Assembly: GCF_024746815.1 (NCBI RefSeq)
Contig: NZ_CP080528.1
Span: 957,443-1,021,442, forward strand
Source: Mesorhizobium sp. AR07
GTDB lineage: Bacteria > Pseudomonadota > Alphaproteobacteria > Rhizobiales > Rhizobiaceae
Reading direction: 5' to 3'
Length of the DNA: 64,000 nt
The notes under the pieces were generated by a model. The model was not told the origin of the DNA. It searched no databases and saw only the letters and a program-made list of their open reading frames with translations. Of the stretch, positions 36,566 through 45,178 are shown in pieces; the first letter of the stretch is position 1; every line of letters begins with the position of its first letter. Made by a program: the position numbers and the translations under genes.

Positions 36566-37101
36566 ATGGAAACGAACCATCAGGAACCGGCCAGCCTCTC
36601 CGGCACCGCGCAGAAGAAGAGCTGGGGCAAGCGAATCGCCATAGGCGGCATCGCGATAGTGGCGCTTGCCGGCGTCGGCGTCCCTGGCGCGCTCAGCCAG
36701 GATTACGGGCGCATGCAGCGCTCGGCATGGGCGGGGGCCACGGCGGACCCGACATGCACATGCAGGCCAACTTCCGCGACGGGATGGGGTTCGGCGGGCA
36801 TAACTTTGAGTGCATGTTCGGGGAGGTCGACGCCACACCCGAGCAGGAAGATAAGCTGGAGGCGATCATGGACAAGTTCCGCGACGATGTCCGCCCGATC
36901 AAGTGCGGCTTCCGCGATACGCGAGACGATGTCGCCAAGCTGCTCGGCGCCGCAACCATCGACCGCGAGGCAGTGGAGAAGCTGCGCGCCGAGCGTATCG
37001 CGGCGGTCGACGAGGTCTCGCGCAAGCTGACGACGGCGCTGCTCGACGCCGCCGCGGTGCTGACGGCCGAGCAGCGGGCGGAGCTGGTCGAACTTTTCTA
37101 G
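36566..37101 (+). pseudogene. CpxP/Spy-like periplasmic metal-sensor protein, frameshifted
   Basis: The N-terminal frame METNHQEPASLSGTAQKKSWGKRIAIGGIAIVALAGVGVPGALSQDYGRMQR gives a membrane anchor or signal segment. Near 36725 the frame breaks. The rest continues as MGGGHGGPDMHMQANFRDGMGFGGHNFECMFGEVDATPEQEDKLEAIMDKFRDDVRP ... LTAEQRAELVELF, with the TPEQ and LTAEQR motifs of the heavy-metal-resistance/CpxP (LTxxQ) family. In intact form it would be a periplasmic chaperone or sensor working with the two-component system encoded just downstream. The frameshift probably inactivates it. Confidence 0.8.
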
Positions 37102-37171
37102 GATCGCAGCTGGCACCGACGCTGGTAAGCTCTGTACCGGCACAGGTTCGAATCGGAGTAGACAAACGAGC

Positions 37172-37860
37172 ATGGCGGACCAGGTTCTCATCGTCGACGA
37201 CGACAGGCGCCTGTCCGCCATGCTCGCGGAATATCTGACGGGCAACGGTTTCGTGTGCGAACGGCGGATACAGCGGGCGCAGGCATTGCCGATATCGCGC
37301 GGCTGTCGCCCGATGCCGTGATTCTCGATGTCATGCTGCCCGACATGGACGGCTTCGAGGCGCTCAAGCGCATCCGCGCGAACTCCGACGTGCCGGTTCT
37401 GATGCTGACGGCGCGAGGCGACGAGACTGACCGCATCGTGGGGCTGGAAATAGGCGCCGACGATTATCTGCCGAAGCCTTTCAATTCGCGCGAATTGCTG
37501 GCGCGGTTGAAGGCGATCCTTCGCCGCCGCAACGCCGGCTCCCCGCGCATCCTGCGCTTCGGACGGCTGGAGATTGACCCTTCGTCGCGCTCGGCCCGCG
37601 TCGACGGGCGCGACTGCCCGATGACCAGCTACCAGTTCAACCTGCTGGTGGTGCTCGCCGAAAATGCCGGGCGTACGCTGTCGCGCGTGCAGCTCATGGA
37701 CATGGTCAAGGGCGAAGAACTGGCGTTCGACCGGTCGATCGACGTGCATGTCTCGCGCATCCGCGCCGCGATCGAGACCGATCCGAAAGATCCTCGCCGC
37801 ATCATTACGGTACGCGGCGCGGGCTATTTCTTTGCCCGTTTCCAGGACGGTGACAGATAA
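37172..37860 (+). pseudogene. OmpR-family response regulator, frameshifted in receiver domain
   Basis: The frame from 37172 reads MADQVLIVDDDRRLSAMLAEYLTGNGFV with the acidic pocket. A one-base shift at about 37255 then moves it. The correct continuation RTADTAGAGIADIARLSPDAVILDVMLPDMDGFEALKRIR (phospho-acceptor Asp in DVMLPD) and the winged-helix DNA-binding domain (LTARGDETDRIVGLEIGADDYLPKPF, YQFNLLVVLAENAGRTLSRVQLMDMV, SRIRAAIETDPKDPRRIITVRGAGYFF) are open from 37255 to 37860. A shortened protein without the first ~28 residues would not be phosphorylated normally. Confidence 0.88.
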
Positions 37861-37863
37861 GCC

Positions 37864-39074
37864 ATGCGCAACAGCCTTTTCGTCAAGATCTATCTCACCG
37901 TGCTCGTCAGCTTCGCTGCAGTGGTGATCGCCAGCGCGACCTTCCTTCCTGCACATGAGCCGGGAACGCGACCATGCCGCGTGCGACGCCTTCGCGGCGA
38001 TGCCGCCGGCGGACTCCGACCCCGCTCTGCTGCAGGCGACGGCCGAGCGGGTTTCGGCGGCCTTCAATGCCGACATCTCCGTCTTCGGCCCGCAAGGGGG
38101 GCTGGTTGCAGAGATCGGCCGGCCGATCTCCCCGCAAAAGTTCGGATCCCCGCGCAGGATCCTCCCCGGCGGGCATCACCTGCTGATCAGCCGGCAGCTG
38201 GACGGAAGTGTGATCGCGGCGCGGCTGAGAATGCCGCTCGGCCAGGCAGGCTTTCTCGCGCTGATCGCCGCGGTGATAGGGCTTGCCGCCTTTCCAGTCG
38301 TGCGTCATCTCACACACCGCCTTGAAGCAATGCGCCAGGGCGTCGATCGCTGGGGCGCAGGCGCTCTCGACAAGCGCGTCGCCGTGCGCGGCAGCGACGA
38401 GGTGGCGGCGGTGGCGGCGAGCTCCAACCGCGCCGCCGAGCAGTTCGAGCGGCTGCTTGCCGCGAATAGCTCGCTGCTTGCCAATGCCAGCCACGAGTTG
38501 CGCTCGCCGCTTGCGCGGCTGCGCATGGCGATCGACCTCATAGCCAACGAACAAAGCGGCCCGATGCGCGACGAGATCGTGCGCAACCTCGCCGAACTCG
38601 ATGCGCTGGTGGAGGAAATCCTGCTTGCCGGCCGGCTCGACCATATCGAGAAGCTGGAGCCGGTGGATCTGCTGGCGCTCACGGCCGAGGAAGGCGCACG
38701 GTCCGGCGTCGACGTCTCAGGCGAACCTGGCGTCGTGTCGGGCGACCCGAAGCTGCTCACGCGGTGGTTCGCAATCTCATGCAGAACGCGCAGAGACATG
38801 GCTGCCCGCCGGTTAGCGCGCATGTGGGGATCGAAGGCGGCTCGGTGGTGCTCAAGGTGTGCGATCACGGGCCGGGCCTGCCGGAAGGAACCGGTGAGCG
38901 CGTCTTCGAGCCCTTCTTCCGGCCACAGGGCCGCAGCGAGACGGCCGCCGGCTGGGACCTCGGTGCCTGTCGCTGGTGCGCAAGATCGCCTTGCGTCACG
39001 GCGCAACCGTGCACCACGAATCACCATCCGACGGCGGCGCCTGCTTTGTCGTCACGTTTTCGGCAATATCTTGA
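37864..39074 (+). pseudogene. Sensor histidine kinase, several frameshifts
   Basis: The gene starts MRNSLFVKIYLTVLVSFAAVVIASATF at 37864 (first membrane helix). The frame changes by ~37960 to the long open part (SRERDHAACDAFAAMPPADSDPALLQATAERVSAAFNADISVFG ... second helix GFLALIAAVIGLAAFPVVRHL, HAMP, and the H box ANASHELRSPLARLRMAID). It shifts again near 38765, where RNLMQNAQRHG, VCDHGPGLP and VFEPFFRPQG (N, G1 and F boxes) lie in a third frame. A last shift near 38960 precedes LVRKIALRHGATVHHESPSDGGACFVVTF. Phosphate transfer to the neighbouring regulator is the expected role. In this form it cannot yield a complete kinase. Confidence 0.85.
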
Positions 39075-39429
39075 TATGGCGGGCGCATATCCTTGTGAAA
39101 GCAGGGCGGAAGGAGAGGTATGATTAACGCCTTCCCGACGGGTACTGGTTCCGCGAAAAGATCAGCAGGCGCGGAGGGCAGCGAACCTCGAAGGAGGACG
39201 GATTTAATGAACGATCCGGCCGTCCGTCGGCGGGAGCAGGCCTTGGCGAGGCTGACCGCGGCTGAATAACGCTGGTCGCTCCGCCGTTCCCAGCACGTCG
39301 CGAACAAGCTGTCGAAGCTCACATGGGCAGTAATAGGACGTGAGGAACCAAAGGGAAAACGTACAATGATCACCTCACCAAAAGGCCTCTCGAAGCCCTC
39401 GACGAAAACTCTGCTCGGCCGCCAGACAG
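39075..39429. other. Unassigned, possible remnant DNA
   Basis: A short protein-like run (NDPAVRRREQALARLTAAE) lies near 39209-39266 but breaks off at once. I cannot assign it. Confidence 0.3.
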
Positions 39430-39692
39430 GCGTTTCGCGGGAAACAATCTTGGCGGTGGCAATGGCTGGTCGGGCTCTGCCACCGCTCTTGCTGCCACTG
39501 CGCGAAAGGGCCAAGCGCAACCGTTCGACCTGGATTCAGTATTCCCCTTTTTGCCTCGCCGACGACGAGGCTCTGTATTTTCGTCGGCAGTGGCGACTGG
39601 CATCGCGTCTTTTCTGCTTCGTGCACGGTTGCGGCCTTCGGGATCGATGTCCCGCCTGCCGCGGCGGGATTGCCCCCTTCGATCAGACGTAG
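39430..39692 (+). pseudogene. TniQ-like fragment
   Basis: In the plus frame that ends at 39692, residues WIQYSPFCLADDEALYFRRQWRLASRLFCFVHGCGLRDRCPACRGGIAPF show the TniQ zinc-finger pattern: paired cysteines with the RRQWRL...HGC..RDRCP.C signature. TniQ is the target-selection partner in Tn7/Tn5053-type transposons. Only about 75 residues are recognisable and there is no transposase or ATPase beside it, so this is a remnant. Confidence 0.6.
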
Positions 39693-39711
39693 CTAATCCC
39701 GCAGCATTTCT

Positions 39712-39831
39712 GCCCCGCGCTGCTACCTCAATTTCCTTACGGCTCAATCAATGTGACACCACCGTCCGGACCCATGCACCAACGCCGCAAAGCGCCGCTT
39801 GATCAACCCAGTCACCCAAATTCCGTCATAG
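39712..39831. repeat. Stack of three foreign IS ends (IS6, IS5, IS256)
   Basis: In order: 39712-39756 matches, inverted, the IS6-type end at 53741-53785 (GCTGCTACCTCAATTTCCTTA). Next, 39758-39785 matches the IS5-type end of 63438 and 42952 (GTCCGGACCCATGCACCAACG). Last, 39788-39831 matches the right end of the IS256 element at 10676-10717 (GCCGCTTGATCA, CACCCAAATT, CATAGCTC). The last one runs into the 3' end of nodD. Confidence 0.75.
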
Positions 39832-40737
39832 CTCTGGCCGAGATGCCTCCTGCATCATTATCTCTCGCATCCAGATGCTTGCCGGATCGCTATTGTGGAG
39901 AGCCGGCCACTGGGCGGCTTCGGTGAAACCGGGAAGCGGCAGCGGAAGTTCGACAACCTGAAGGGGAAACGTGTTTTCGAAATGCCTGACCAGCCGGAGG
40001 GGCACGGTCGCTATACTAGCTGTGCCGGACACCATGGGCGGGATTATGCTGAAGCTCTGCACGACGACTTCGACACGTCTTTTAAGACCATGCTCAAGCA
40101 AGAATCCTTCCTCGATGGAGGGCTTCAGCAAACGTCGGAACCTGACGCAGACGTGCCTCATCGACATGTATCTCTCGAATGTAAGGTGCCGTGGCAGCTG
40201 CTTGTTCGTGGGACAGCCTACGCATACGAGCCTCTCGTGGAAAAGCGCCACTCTTGGATGCGCGTTCGACATGAACACATCCGGAGTGATCAAAAAATCG
40301 ACCTCACCACGCCGGAGGACCTCATCGGGGCTGCCGTCGAGAGGCATCAATTCGAAGCTGACGGCGGGGGCTTCCCGGGCAACACGCTCCACGACCGTTT
40401 CAAAAAACACGAGCGCGGCGAAATCGGAAATAATGATCCTGAAGCGGCGATCGGATCGAGCAGGGTCAAACGGATCCGACGACATAATCGAGGACTGGAT
40501 GTTTAGGAGAGTCTCGCGGACTGCGGGGCCAAGTGCTGCCGCACGTGATGTCAGAATACGTTCTCGGCCGCTCATGCTGAACAGTTCATCGCCGAAAAAA
40601 TCGCGCAGCCGGGCGACGGCCGCACTCATGGCCGGCTGACTGAGGTTGATGCGTCGTGCCGCCGCCGAGAGATTGCGCTCGGCCAGCAGGGCGTCGAGCA
40701 CGACGAGAAGGTTCAGATCAAGCCCTTTGAAACGCAT
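39826..40737 (-). CDS. nodD: NodD-family LysR regulator, stop codon supplied by IS256
   Basis: This ~303-residue protein is the flavonoid-responsive activator of nodulation genes. The N-terminus is the classic MRFKGLDLNLLVVLDALLAERNLSAAARRINLSQPAMSAAVARLRDFFGDELF helix-turn-helix. The effector domain has RRFRIIISDFAALVFFETVVERVAREAP, RRGEVDFLITPDVFMSNAHP and ELPLPLPGFTEAAQWPALHNSDPASIWMREIMMQEASR, all typical of NodD. The last codons (PEL, stop) come from an IS256 terminal repeat. I start at the conserved ATG 40737; the frame runs further up into a panB-like remnant. No nod box or nodABC is present nearby. Whether its promoter survives is unclear. Confidence 0.92.
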   Translation of the reverse strand: MRFKGLDLNLLVVLDALLAERNLSAAARRINLSQPAMSAAVARLRDFFGDELFSMSGRERILTSRAAALGPAVRETLLNIQSSIMSSDPFDPARSDRRFRIIISDFAALVFFETVVERVAREAPAVSFELMPLDGSPDEVLRRGEVDFLITPDVFMSNAHPRVALFHERLVCVGCPTNKQLPRHLTFERYMSMRHVCVRFRRLLKPSIEEGFLLEHGLKRRVEVVVQSFSIIPPMVSGTASIATVPLRLVRHFENTFPLQVVELPLPLPGFTEAAQWPALHNSDPASIWMREIMMQEASRPEL

Positions 40738-40745
40738 GTCTGCGG

Positions 40746-41141
40746 CTATCCATCCGTCCAGGTGGCCCGCGATGGGATCAACCCGACATGGCCGATCACC
40801 GGAATGGCCTCGTCGGAGAGCCGCTCCACGGTCGCCAGACTGGCGCTGCAATAGACGGCGTCGGCGCTCGCCTTGTAGAGCGCGAAAGCCCAGCGCACAA
40901 AATCGTCCGCCATGCCGACCTCGAAGAAATTGACGCCCGGCACCGCAAACAGGCTTGGCGCAACCTCGCGGAAATGCGGAAGAACCATGATCTCAGGCGG
41001 CACCGAAACCATGTCGACGCCGGCCCTCTCGGCAGCCTCCAACTCGTCCAGCGTCTCCACGCGGATCATCGTGAACTGATACTTGTCTTTCAAGGCGCGG
41101 ATATCCGCTACCGTGGGTCTCTTCCTGCTCATCGGCTGCAC
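40746..41141 (-). pseudogene. PanB-like protein, N-terminal half only
   Basis: This 131-residue open frame reads MSRKRPTVADIRALKDKYQFTMIRVETLDELEAAERAGVDMVSVPPEIM ... DDFVRWAFALYKASADAVYCSASLATVERLSDEAIPVIGHVGLIPSRATWTDG. It is the first half of a ketopantoate hydroxymethyltransferase-like TIM barrel, including the H-V-G-L-x-P-S motif. It stops where the nodD leader begins. It is a divergent PanB relative, not obviously the missing half of the remnant at 16256. Non-functional as it stands. Confidence 0.75.
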
Positions 41142-41198
41142 CTCACATTTTGCGCGATCATGACGCCAGCAACGTCTTGAGTTTCACGTCGGGCGACA

Positions 41199-41746
41199 TC
41201 AGTTCCGAGGGTCACGCCGCGCCCGCCTCGCGATCAGCATGTCGGCCAGGCGAATGTGCGGGCCACGGCGTTGCCGGGACCGATGCCGCTCGCCAAAAGC
41301 AGATGTCTGTCCGCGGCCGGCGCCGCAGGCCTCGATCCAATCCGTCACTTTCATCTCCGTGGATCTTGTCTGATGGAAGTCGGAGGCGGCGGCGGGCCGC
41401 CGCCTCCGTAGCCTTGGGAGGCTGTTGTTCCGCGGCAACCTTGGTTTCGGCGTGGAACTCTTCGCGATACGGCCGCGCCGTTGGCGGCAGCTCGCGCTTG
41501 ACGAAGTAGTCCTCGTTGCGCAACTGGCGCAGGAAGGTCGGGATCATTTCGCCGGTTGCCGGCGATCGACGGCGACGGCTGGTCGTGCTTGACCAAACCG
41601 TTCAGCTTCAGCAGCGCGTGGTACGGCACCATCGGGAACCTGTGGGGCTTGATATGCTCGACGGCGCGCTGCGCGTAGCGCCCTATCAGACTGTAGTCGC
41701 GTTTCGTCTGCCTATAGTCGTCGGCTGCGGCAGTTGCGCTCATCAC
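41199..41746 (-). pseudogene. Degenerate gene of unknown function
   Basis: An ATG at 41743 begins MSATAAADDYRQTKRDYSLIGRYAQRAVEHIKPHRFPMVPYHALLKLNGLVKHDQPSPS. A second frame carries MIPTFLRQLRNEDYFVKRELPPTARPYREEFHAETKVAAEQ. They look like consecutive pieces of one frameshifted protein that I cannot name. It is divergent from the LacI-type gene at 41889, so it may have been its regulatory target. Confidence 0.4.
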
Positions 41747-41888
41747 GATCTTCCTTTTTCAGGCTAGGACCAAGGCTGACAAACCGTCATGCAACAGAAC
41801 TACCATATTCAATCATTTACCTCAACAGATCTTGCAATTTTTCTATCATCCACTATCATTCCTTCGAAACCTCAAAAGGAGGCTAGCC

Positions 41889-42920
41889 TTGGCCAAGCGA
41901 CCAACGGTTTCGGATTTGGCTCGGGCATCCGGGGTCAGCGTGGCGACGGTCGACAGGGTTTTGAACAGCCGCCTTCCGGTGCGCGAGGAGACGGCGCAGC
42001 GGGTCTACGAGGCGGCGACCGTCATCGGCTACCACGCCGCGCCCCTGATCAAGCAGCGGATCCGCCAGGATCTCCCGGAATACCGGCTGGGCTTTCTTCT
42101 GCAGAAGCCCGAGCAGCATTTCTATCAGGAGTTCGCGCGCGAGTTGGAGGCCGCGACGACCCATGCGTCGCGGTTCCGCGGCGTTGCGGTCATTGATTTC
42201 TGGTCGAGCCAGGCTCCCGAGGACATCGTCGTCCATCTGGAGAAACTGGCAGCGAAGACGAACGCCGTCGCATTGGTCAGCCCCGATCATCCAACGGTCA
42301 CGGTCGCCGTGGAGAGCTTGAAGGCCCGCGGTATTCCGGTGTTTTCGCTCCTGTCCGATTGCGCCTCCGGCGTACGGGAGGGCTATGTGGGCCTCGACAA
42401 CCGCAAGGTAGGACGCACCGCCGCGTGGATGATCGCGAAGTGCGCCAGGCGGCCCGGCAAGGTCGCGGTGTTTGTCGGCAGCCACCGCTTTCACGGCCAA
42501 GAGTTGCGCGAGATCGGCGTGCGCGCCTACTTCCGGGAACACGCACCGGACTTCATAGTACTTGAGACGCTGGTCAATCTCGAGACGGCCGATTTGACTC
42601 ACGATGCAATGCTCGACCTGCTCGAGAGGCATCCCGATCTCGTCGGGTGCTACATAGCCGGGGGCGGCATGGAGGGAGCTATCACGGCGGTGAGAATGGC
42701 CATGCCTGCCCAGCCTCCGGTCATGATCTGCAACGAGATAACGCCTGAGTCGCGCGCTGCACTCGCCAACAACATCGTCACCATGGTGCTCGCAACGCCG
42801 CTGGCGCGGCTGAGCAGCGATCTCGTCGATCTCATGGCGCATACCATCAAGGACGGCGCCGCCAACGCGCCGGGACAGACCTTCCTGCCCTTCGACATCT
42901 ACCTGCCGGAGAATATCTAA
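41889..42920 (+). CDS. LacI-family transcriptional regulator
   Basis: This is a 343-residue regulator. The N-terminal LacI helix-turn-helix reads LAKRPTVSDLARASGVSVATVDRVLNSRLPVREETAQRVYEAATVIGY. It is followed by a periplasmic-binding-protein-like sugar domain (VDNRKVGRTAAWMI-type hinge at LDNRKVGRTAAWMIAKC; ends FLPFDIYLPENI). I chose the TTG at 41889 because AAAGGAGG lies six bases upstream; an ATG 57 bases earlier adds a non-homologous tail. The ligand is unknown. The divergent neighbour is degenerate, so its operon may be lost. Confidence 0.85.
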   Translation: MAKRPTVSDLARASGVSVATVDRVLNSRLPVREETAQRVYEAATVIGYHAAPLIKQRIRQDLPEYRLGFLLQKPEQHFYQEFARELEAATTHASRFRGVAVIDFWSSQAPEDIVVHLEKLAAKTNAVALVSPDHPTVTVAVESLKARGIPVFSLLSDCASGVREGYVGLDNRKVGRTAAWMIAKCARRPGKVAVFVGSHRFHGQELREIGVRAYFREHAPDFIVLETLVNLETADLTHDAMLDLLERHPDLVGCYIAGGGMEGAITAVRMAMPAQPPVMICNEITPESRAALANNIVTMVLATPLARLSSDLVDLMAHTIKDGAANAPGQTFLPFDIYLPENI

Positions 42921-42951
42921 GCGTCTCTGCGATAAAATCTATCATAGATGG

Positions 42952-43370
42952 GCGTTGGTGCATGGGTCCGGACTTGAGCGGATGTCGATCTTTGAAGCGG
43001 CAGACTATGCCGTGGCCGCCTTGCGGCGGGCGGATTTCGGGCGTGCGCAGGCAAGCATGCGGTTGAGGACGGCGCAGCCGATGGCGACTTCGGTCTGCTG
43101 AACGGGAAGCGACCGTGCCCGCAAACGCCGCCCGATGGTGGACTTGTATCGCCCTATGGCGGTCTCGACCAGCGAGCGTTTGCCATAACCGTTGGAGACC
43201 TGCCATTTCATCCGGCCGTCTCTGCCGATTGCGGCGATATGCTGGTTCCTTTGGCCGGGAGGTCTATCGTCGAATGGTTCGACCGCGTTGACGCGAGGCG
43301 GAATGACGATTGCGGCGGCAGCGCTATGATCGATGACTGCTTGCCAATGCACTTAACTGGAGGGTAGTGG
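42952..43370 (-). pseudogene. IS5-family transposase C-terminal fragment
   Basis: On the minus strand the reading is VIDHSAAAAIVIPPRVNAVEPFDDRPPGQRNQHIAAIGRDGRMKWQVSNGYGKRSLVETAIGRYKSTIGRRLRARSLPVQQTEVAIGCAVLNRMLACARPKSARR. The catalytic glutamate region (GKRSLVETAIGRYK) is included. The 5' part is missing, joined to unrelated sequence at ~43346. The same piece ends the window at 63438, in the same orientation. It marks the left border of the defence island. Confidence 0.85.
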
Positions 43371-43394
43371 CAACTCGATGCCCATCTTTGACGC

Positions 43395-43895
43395 CTAACC
43401 AATTCCTTGAGCGAAGCGGACCAATCTGCGTCGCACGTCGTGCGCGGGGAGCCGACATCTTGGATGAGTGAAAATGATGTTCAGACCTTGATGGAGCCGT
43501 TCAAGGGCAACGTGGTTTCCATCGGCAAGTTGGTCGAACAACCACAGGACGCCGTGCATGTTGATCCGCTCTGCCTGAGCAAGTTCGCGTAGGCCGGCAT
43601 CACCGGTGAGAAGTGTCCATTGACGAGATTTAGCAATGGCGAAAGCGAATGTATCTGGTGTAGACAGGCGGGCATTTTGCCGCCGCGCCATCGTCGCCCG
43701 AGCCAGTTCCGTTGGCGTCAGGACTTCAACGCGAAGTCCCAACGCCACCAGTTGTTCGCCGAGCGGTCCCGCGAGTTCCCTTGCATAGAGTAGGTCGGGA
43801 ACGGCGAATTCGAAGGGTAGACGAAACATCTCCTCCAGAAGCTGGCCTCGCTCCAGGTCGATCAGAACCGACGTGTCTGAGACGAGAACCGGCAC
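43395..43895 (-). CDS. PIN-domain protein (VapC-like), partner of XRE-ImmA regulator
   Basis: This 166-residue protein starts from a GTG 3 bases after the upstream stop. VLVSDTSVLIDLERG carries the first PIN acidic residues. ELARATMARRQNARLSTPDTFAFAIAKSRQWTLLTGDAGLRELA carries the remaining ones (STPDTFA, TGDAGLR) in the usual order. PIN proteins are Mg2+-dependent RNases and often toxins. The tight coupling behind an XRE-ImmA/IrrE gene is a recurrent toxin-antitoxin-like pair. It reads away from the CBASS operon and may be a second layer of the same defence island. Confidence 0.8.
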   Translation of the reverse strand: MPVLVSDTSVLIDLERGQLLEEMFRLPFEFAVPDLLYARELAGPLGEQLVALGLRVEVLTPTELARATMARRQNARLSTPDTFAFAIAKSRQWTLLTGDAGLRELAQAERINMHGVLWLFDQLADGNHVALERLHQGLNIIFTHPRCRLPAHDVRRRLVRFAQGIG

Positions 43896-43898
43896 GGA

Positions 43899-44963
43899 TC
43901 AAGCCACCACCTGATCCAGCCTGGCATCGAGCTCGCGGACGGAGATGCCCAGCAACTCCGCAGCGCGCGCCTCACCGATGACACGCTCGGCAAGTGCCCG
44001 ATAGCACAATCGCTCGAAACGTTTAGGCTCCTCCAGTTCCGGCAGCATCGTTTCCGGTTCCTCGAATGGTGCTGTTCTCCATCCTCGCTCGGCGAATATC
44101 TTGAACAGGCGACCAAAGGCCGCCTGATTGATGATGCCGAGATCCTTGCAGCGATACGTCAGAGCCTGAATGCTGACGCCGAAGCGCTTCTTCAAGACGA
44201 CAAGTTCCCCGAGGCTGATCGACGAGCGATTGGCACCGACCTCCGCGCGCAGGGCATCTGCGGGCATCAAGAAGGCGCCGGCAAAGCGGTGCGCTGCTTT
44301 TTCCTCGTCGACGCCGCCAGACGGTGCGATCACCATATGACCAAGCTCATGCGCTAGGTTGAAGCGCTTGCGCTCCGACCAGGTGCTGCGTTTGATGACG
44401 ATGACGCGCGCGGCATTGCGGTCCTTGCGCCGCACTTTCGCGGCAAGGCCATCAATATCGTCGAGATCGAGCGACAGGATCTTGATGCCGCGCTCCTCCA
44501 ACAATTCGGCGAGCTGTGGAATGGGGTCGTTGCCGAGCCCCCAATCCTCGCGCACTGAACGGGCTGCGTCCTCGGCATCACGCATGTCTGCGACCGGGTG
44601 GGGAGCGCTGCGTGGCTGCTCCCAATCGACGCTGCGCATTTGCAGTAAGTCTTCTATCGTCAGGTAGCGCTCGAGCATGTGAATCGCTCGCGCCTCCAGC
44701 GCAGCCTCCTCGCGCGATGAGGTGCCGGCCTTCTTGCGGAAATCCACACCTTCCAGGGCAAGTTCGTCTTCGCTGAGGAGATACTCCTCCGTGACGTTGA
44801 GGGTGGCCGCCATTGCCATCAGGATGCGCGAACTCGGCATGTCCTCATCTCTCTCATATTTTCCGATGGCTTGGGCTGAGACGATACCGCCCATGGCATC
44901 GGCAAGGGCGCGCAGCGATAGGCCCGACGCCGACCGGGCCACTTTGAGCTTGCTTCCGATCAT
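43899..44963 (-). CDS. XRE helix-turn-helix fused to ImmA/IrrE metalloprotease
   Basis: This is a 354-residue protein. Residues 3-60 are an XRE DNA-binding domain (SKLKVARSASGLSLRALADAMGGIVSAQAIGKYERDEDMPS). Residues ~140-260 are a peptidase M78 (ImmA/IrrE) domain with zinc motif HELGH at 205-209 and the downstream EEKAAHRFAGAFLMP ligand region. I chose the ATG at 44963 (AAGGAGG 6 bases upstream) over 44993. Such proteins repress a promoter and are relieved by proteolysis or signal. In CBASS, separate CapH (HTH) and CapP (ImmA/IrrE) proteins regulate some operons; here both activities sit in one protein, divergent from the CBASS genes. Control of CBASS is inference. Confidence 0.88.
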   Translation of the reverse strand: MIGSKLKVARSASGLSLRALADAMGGIVSAQAIGKYERDEDMPSSRILMAMAATLNVTEEYLLSEDELALEGVDFRKKAGTSSREEAALEARAIHMLERYLTIEDLLQMRSVDWEQPRSAPHPVADMRDAEDAARSVREDWGLGNDPIPQLAELLEERGIKILSLDLDDIDGLAAKVRRKDRNAARVIVIKRSTWSERKRFNLAHELGHMVIAPSGGVDEEKAAHRFAGAFLMPADALRAEVGANRSSISLGELVVLKKRFGVSIQALTYRCKDLGIINQAAFGRLFKIFAERGWRTAPFEEPETMLPELEEPKRFERLCYRALAERVIGEARAAELLGISVRELDARLDQVVA

Positions 44964-45012
44964 GGCGGCCTCCTTGCGATCGTCGGTTTCCATCTATAGA
45001 ATATAGGAGAAT

Positions 45013-45099
45013 TTTTGTAAACTGAAATCCCTTGAAAAGGCGTGAATTGGCTCCTATCTGATAGTCGCACTGCCAAGATTTCCAGTTTTGTAAACCGAA
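45013..45099. promoter_or_regulatory. Candidate operator: two TTTTGTAAAC(T/C)GAA repeats
   Basis: TTTTGTAAACTGAA at 45013-45026 and TTTTGTAAACCGAA at 45086-45099 differ by one base and lie 73 bases apart, seven helical turns. They sit in the 215-base gap between the divergent XRE-ImmA and CBASS genes. TTTGTAAAC is itself nearly palindromic. The likely binder is the XRE domain encoded next door; this is inference. Confidence 0.55.
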
Positions 45100-45178
45100 C
45101 AGATGAAGCGCACCACTGAAACGGCCCGCCGATCATAGGCGGGTGATAGGCAGGCGCCGAGCGAGAAAGGTCGGGACG

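Noticed and set aside
36703..38076. A 457-residue minus-strand frame over the sensor/regulator operon
   Set aside because: It stays open only because the true genes are GC-rich; receiver and winged-helix motifs are on the plus strand.
40737..41150. Searched for a nod box upstream of nodD
   Set aside because: No ATC-N9-GAT series found; the region codes for a PanB-like fragment.
41883..42842. A 319-residue minus-strand frame
   Set aside because: Antisense of the LacI-type regulator, which has a perfect ribosome site and HTH.
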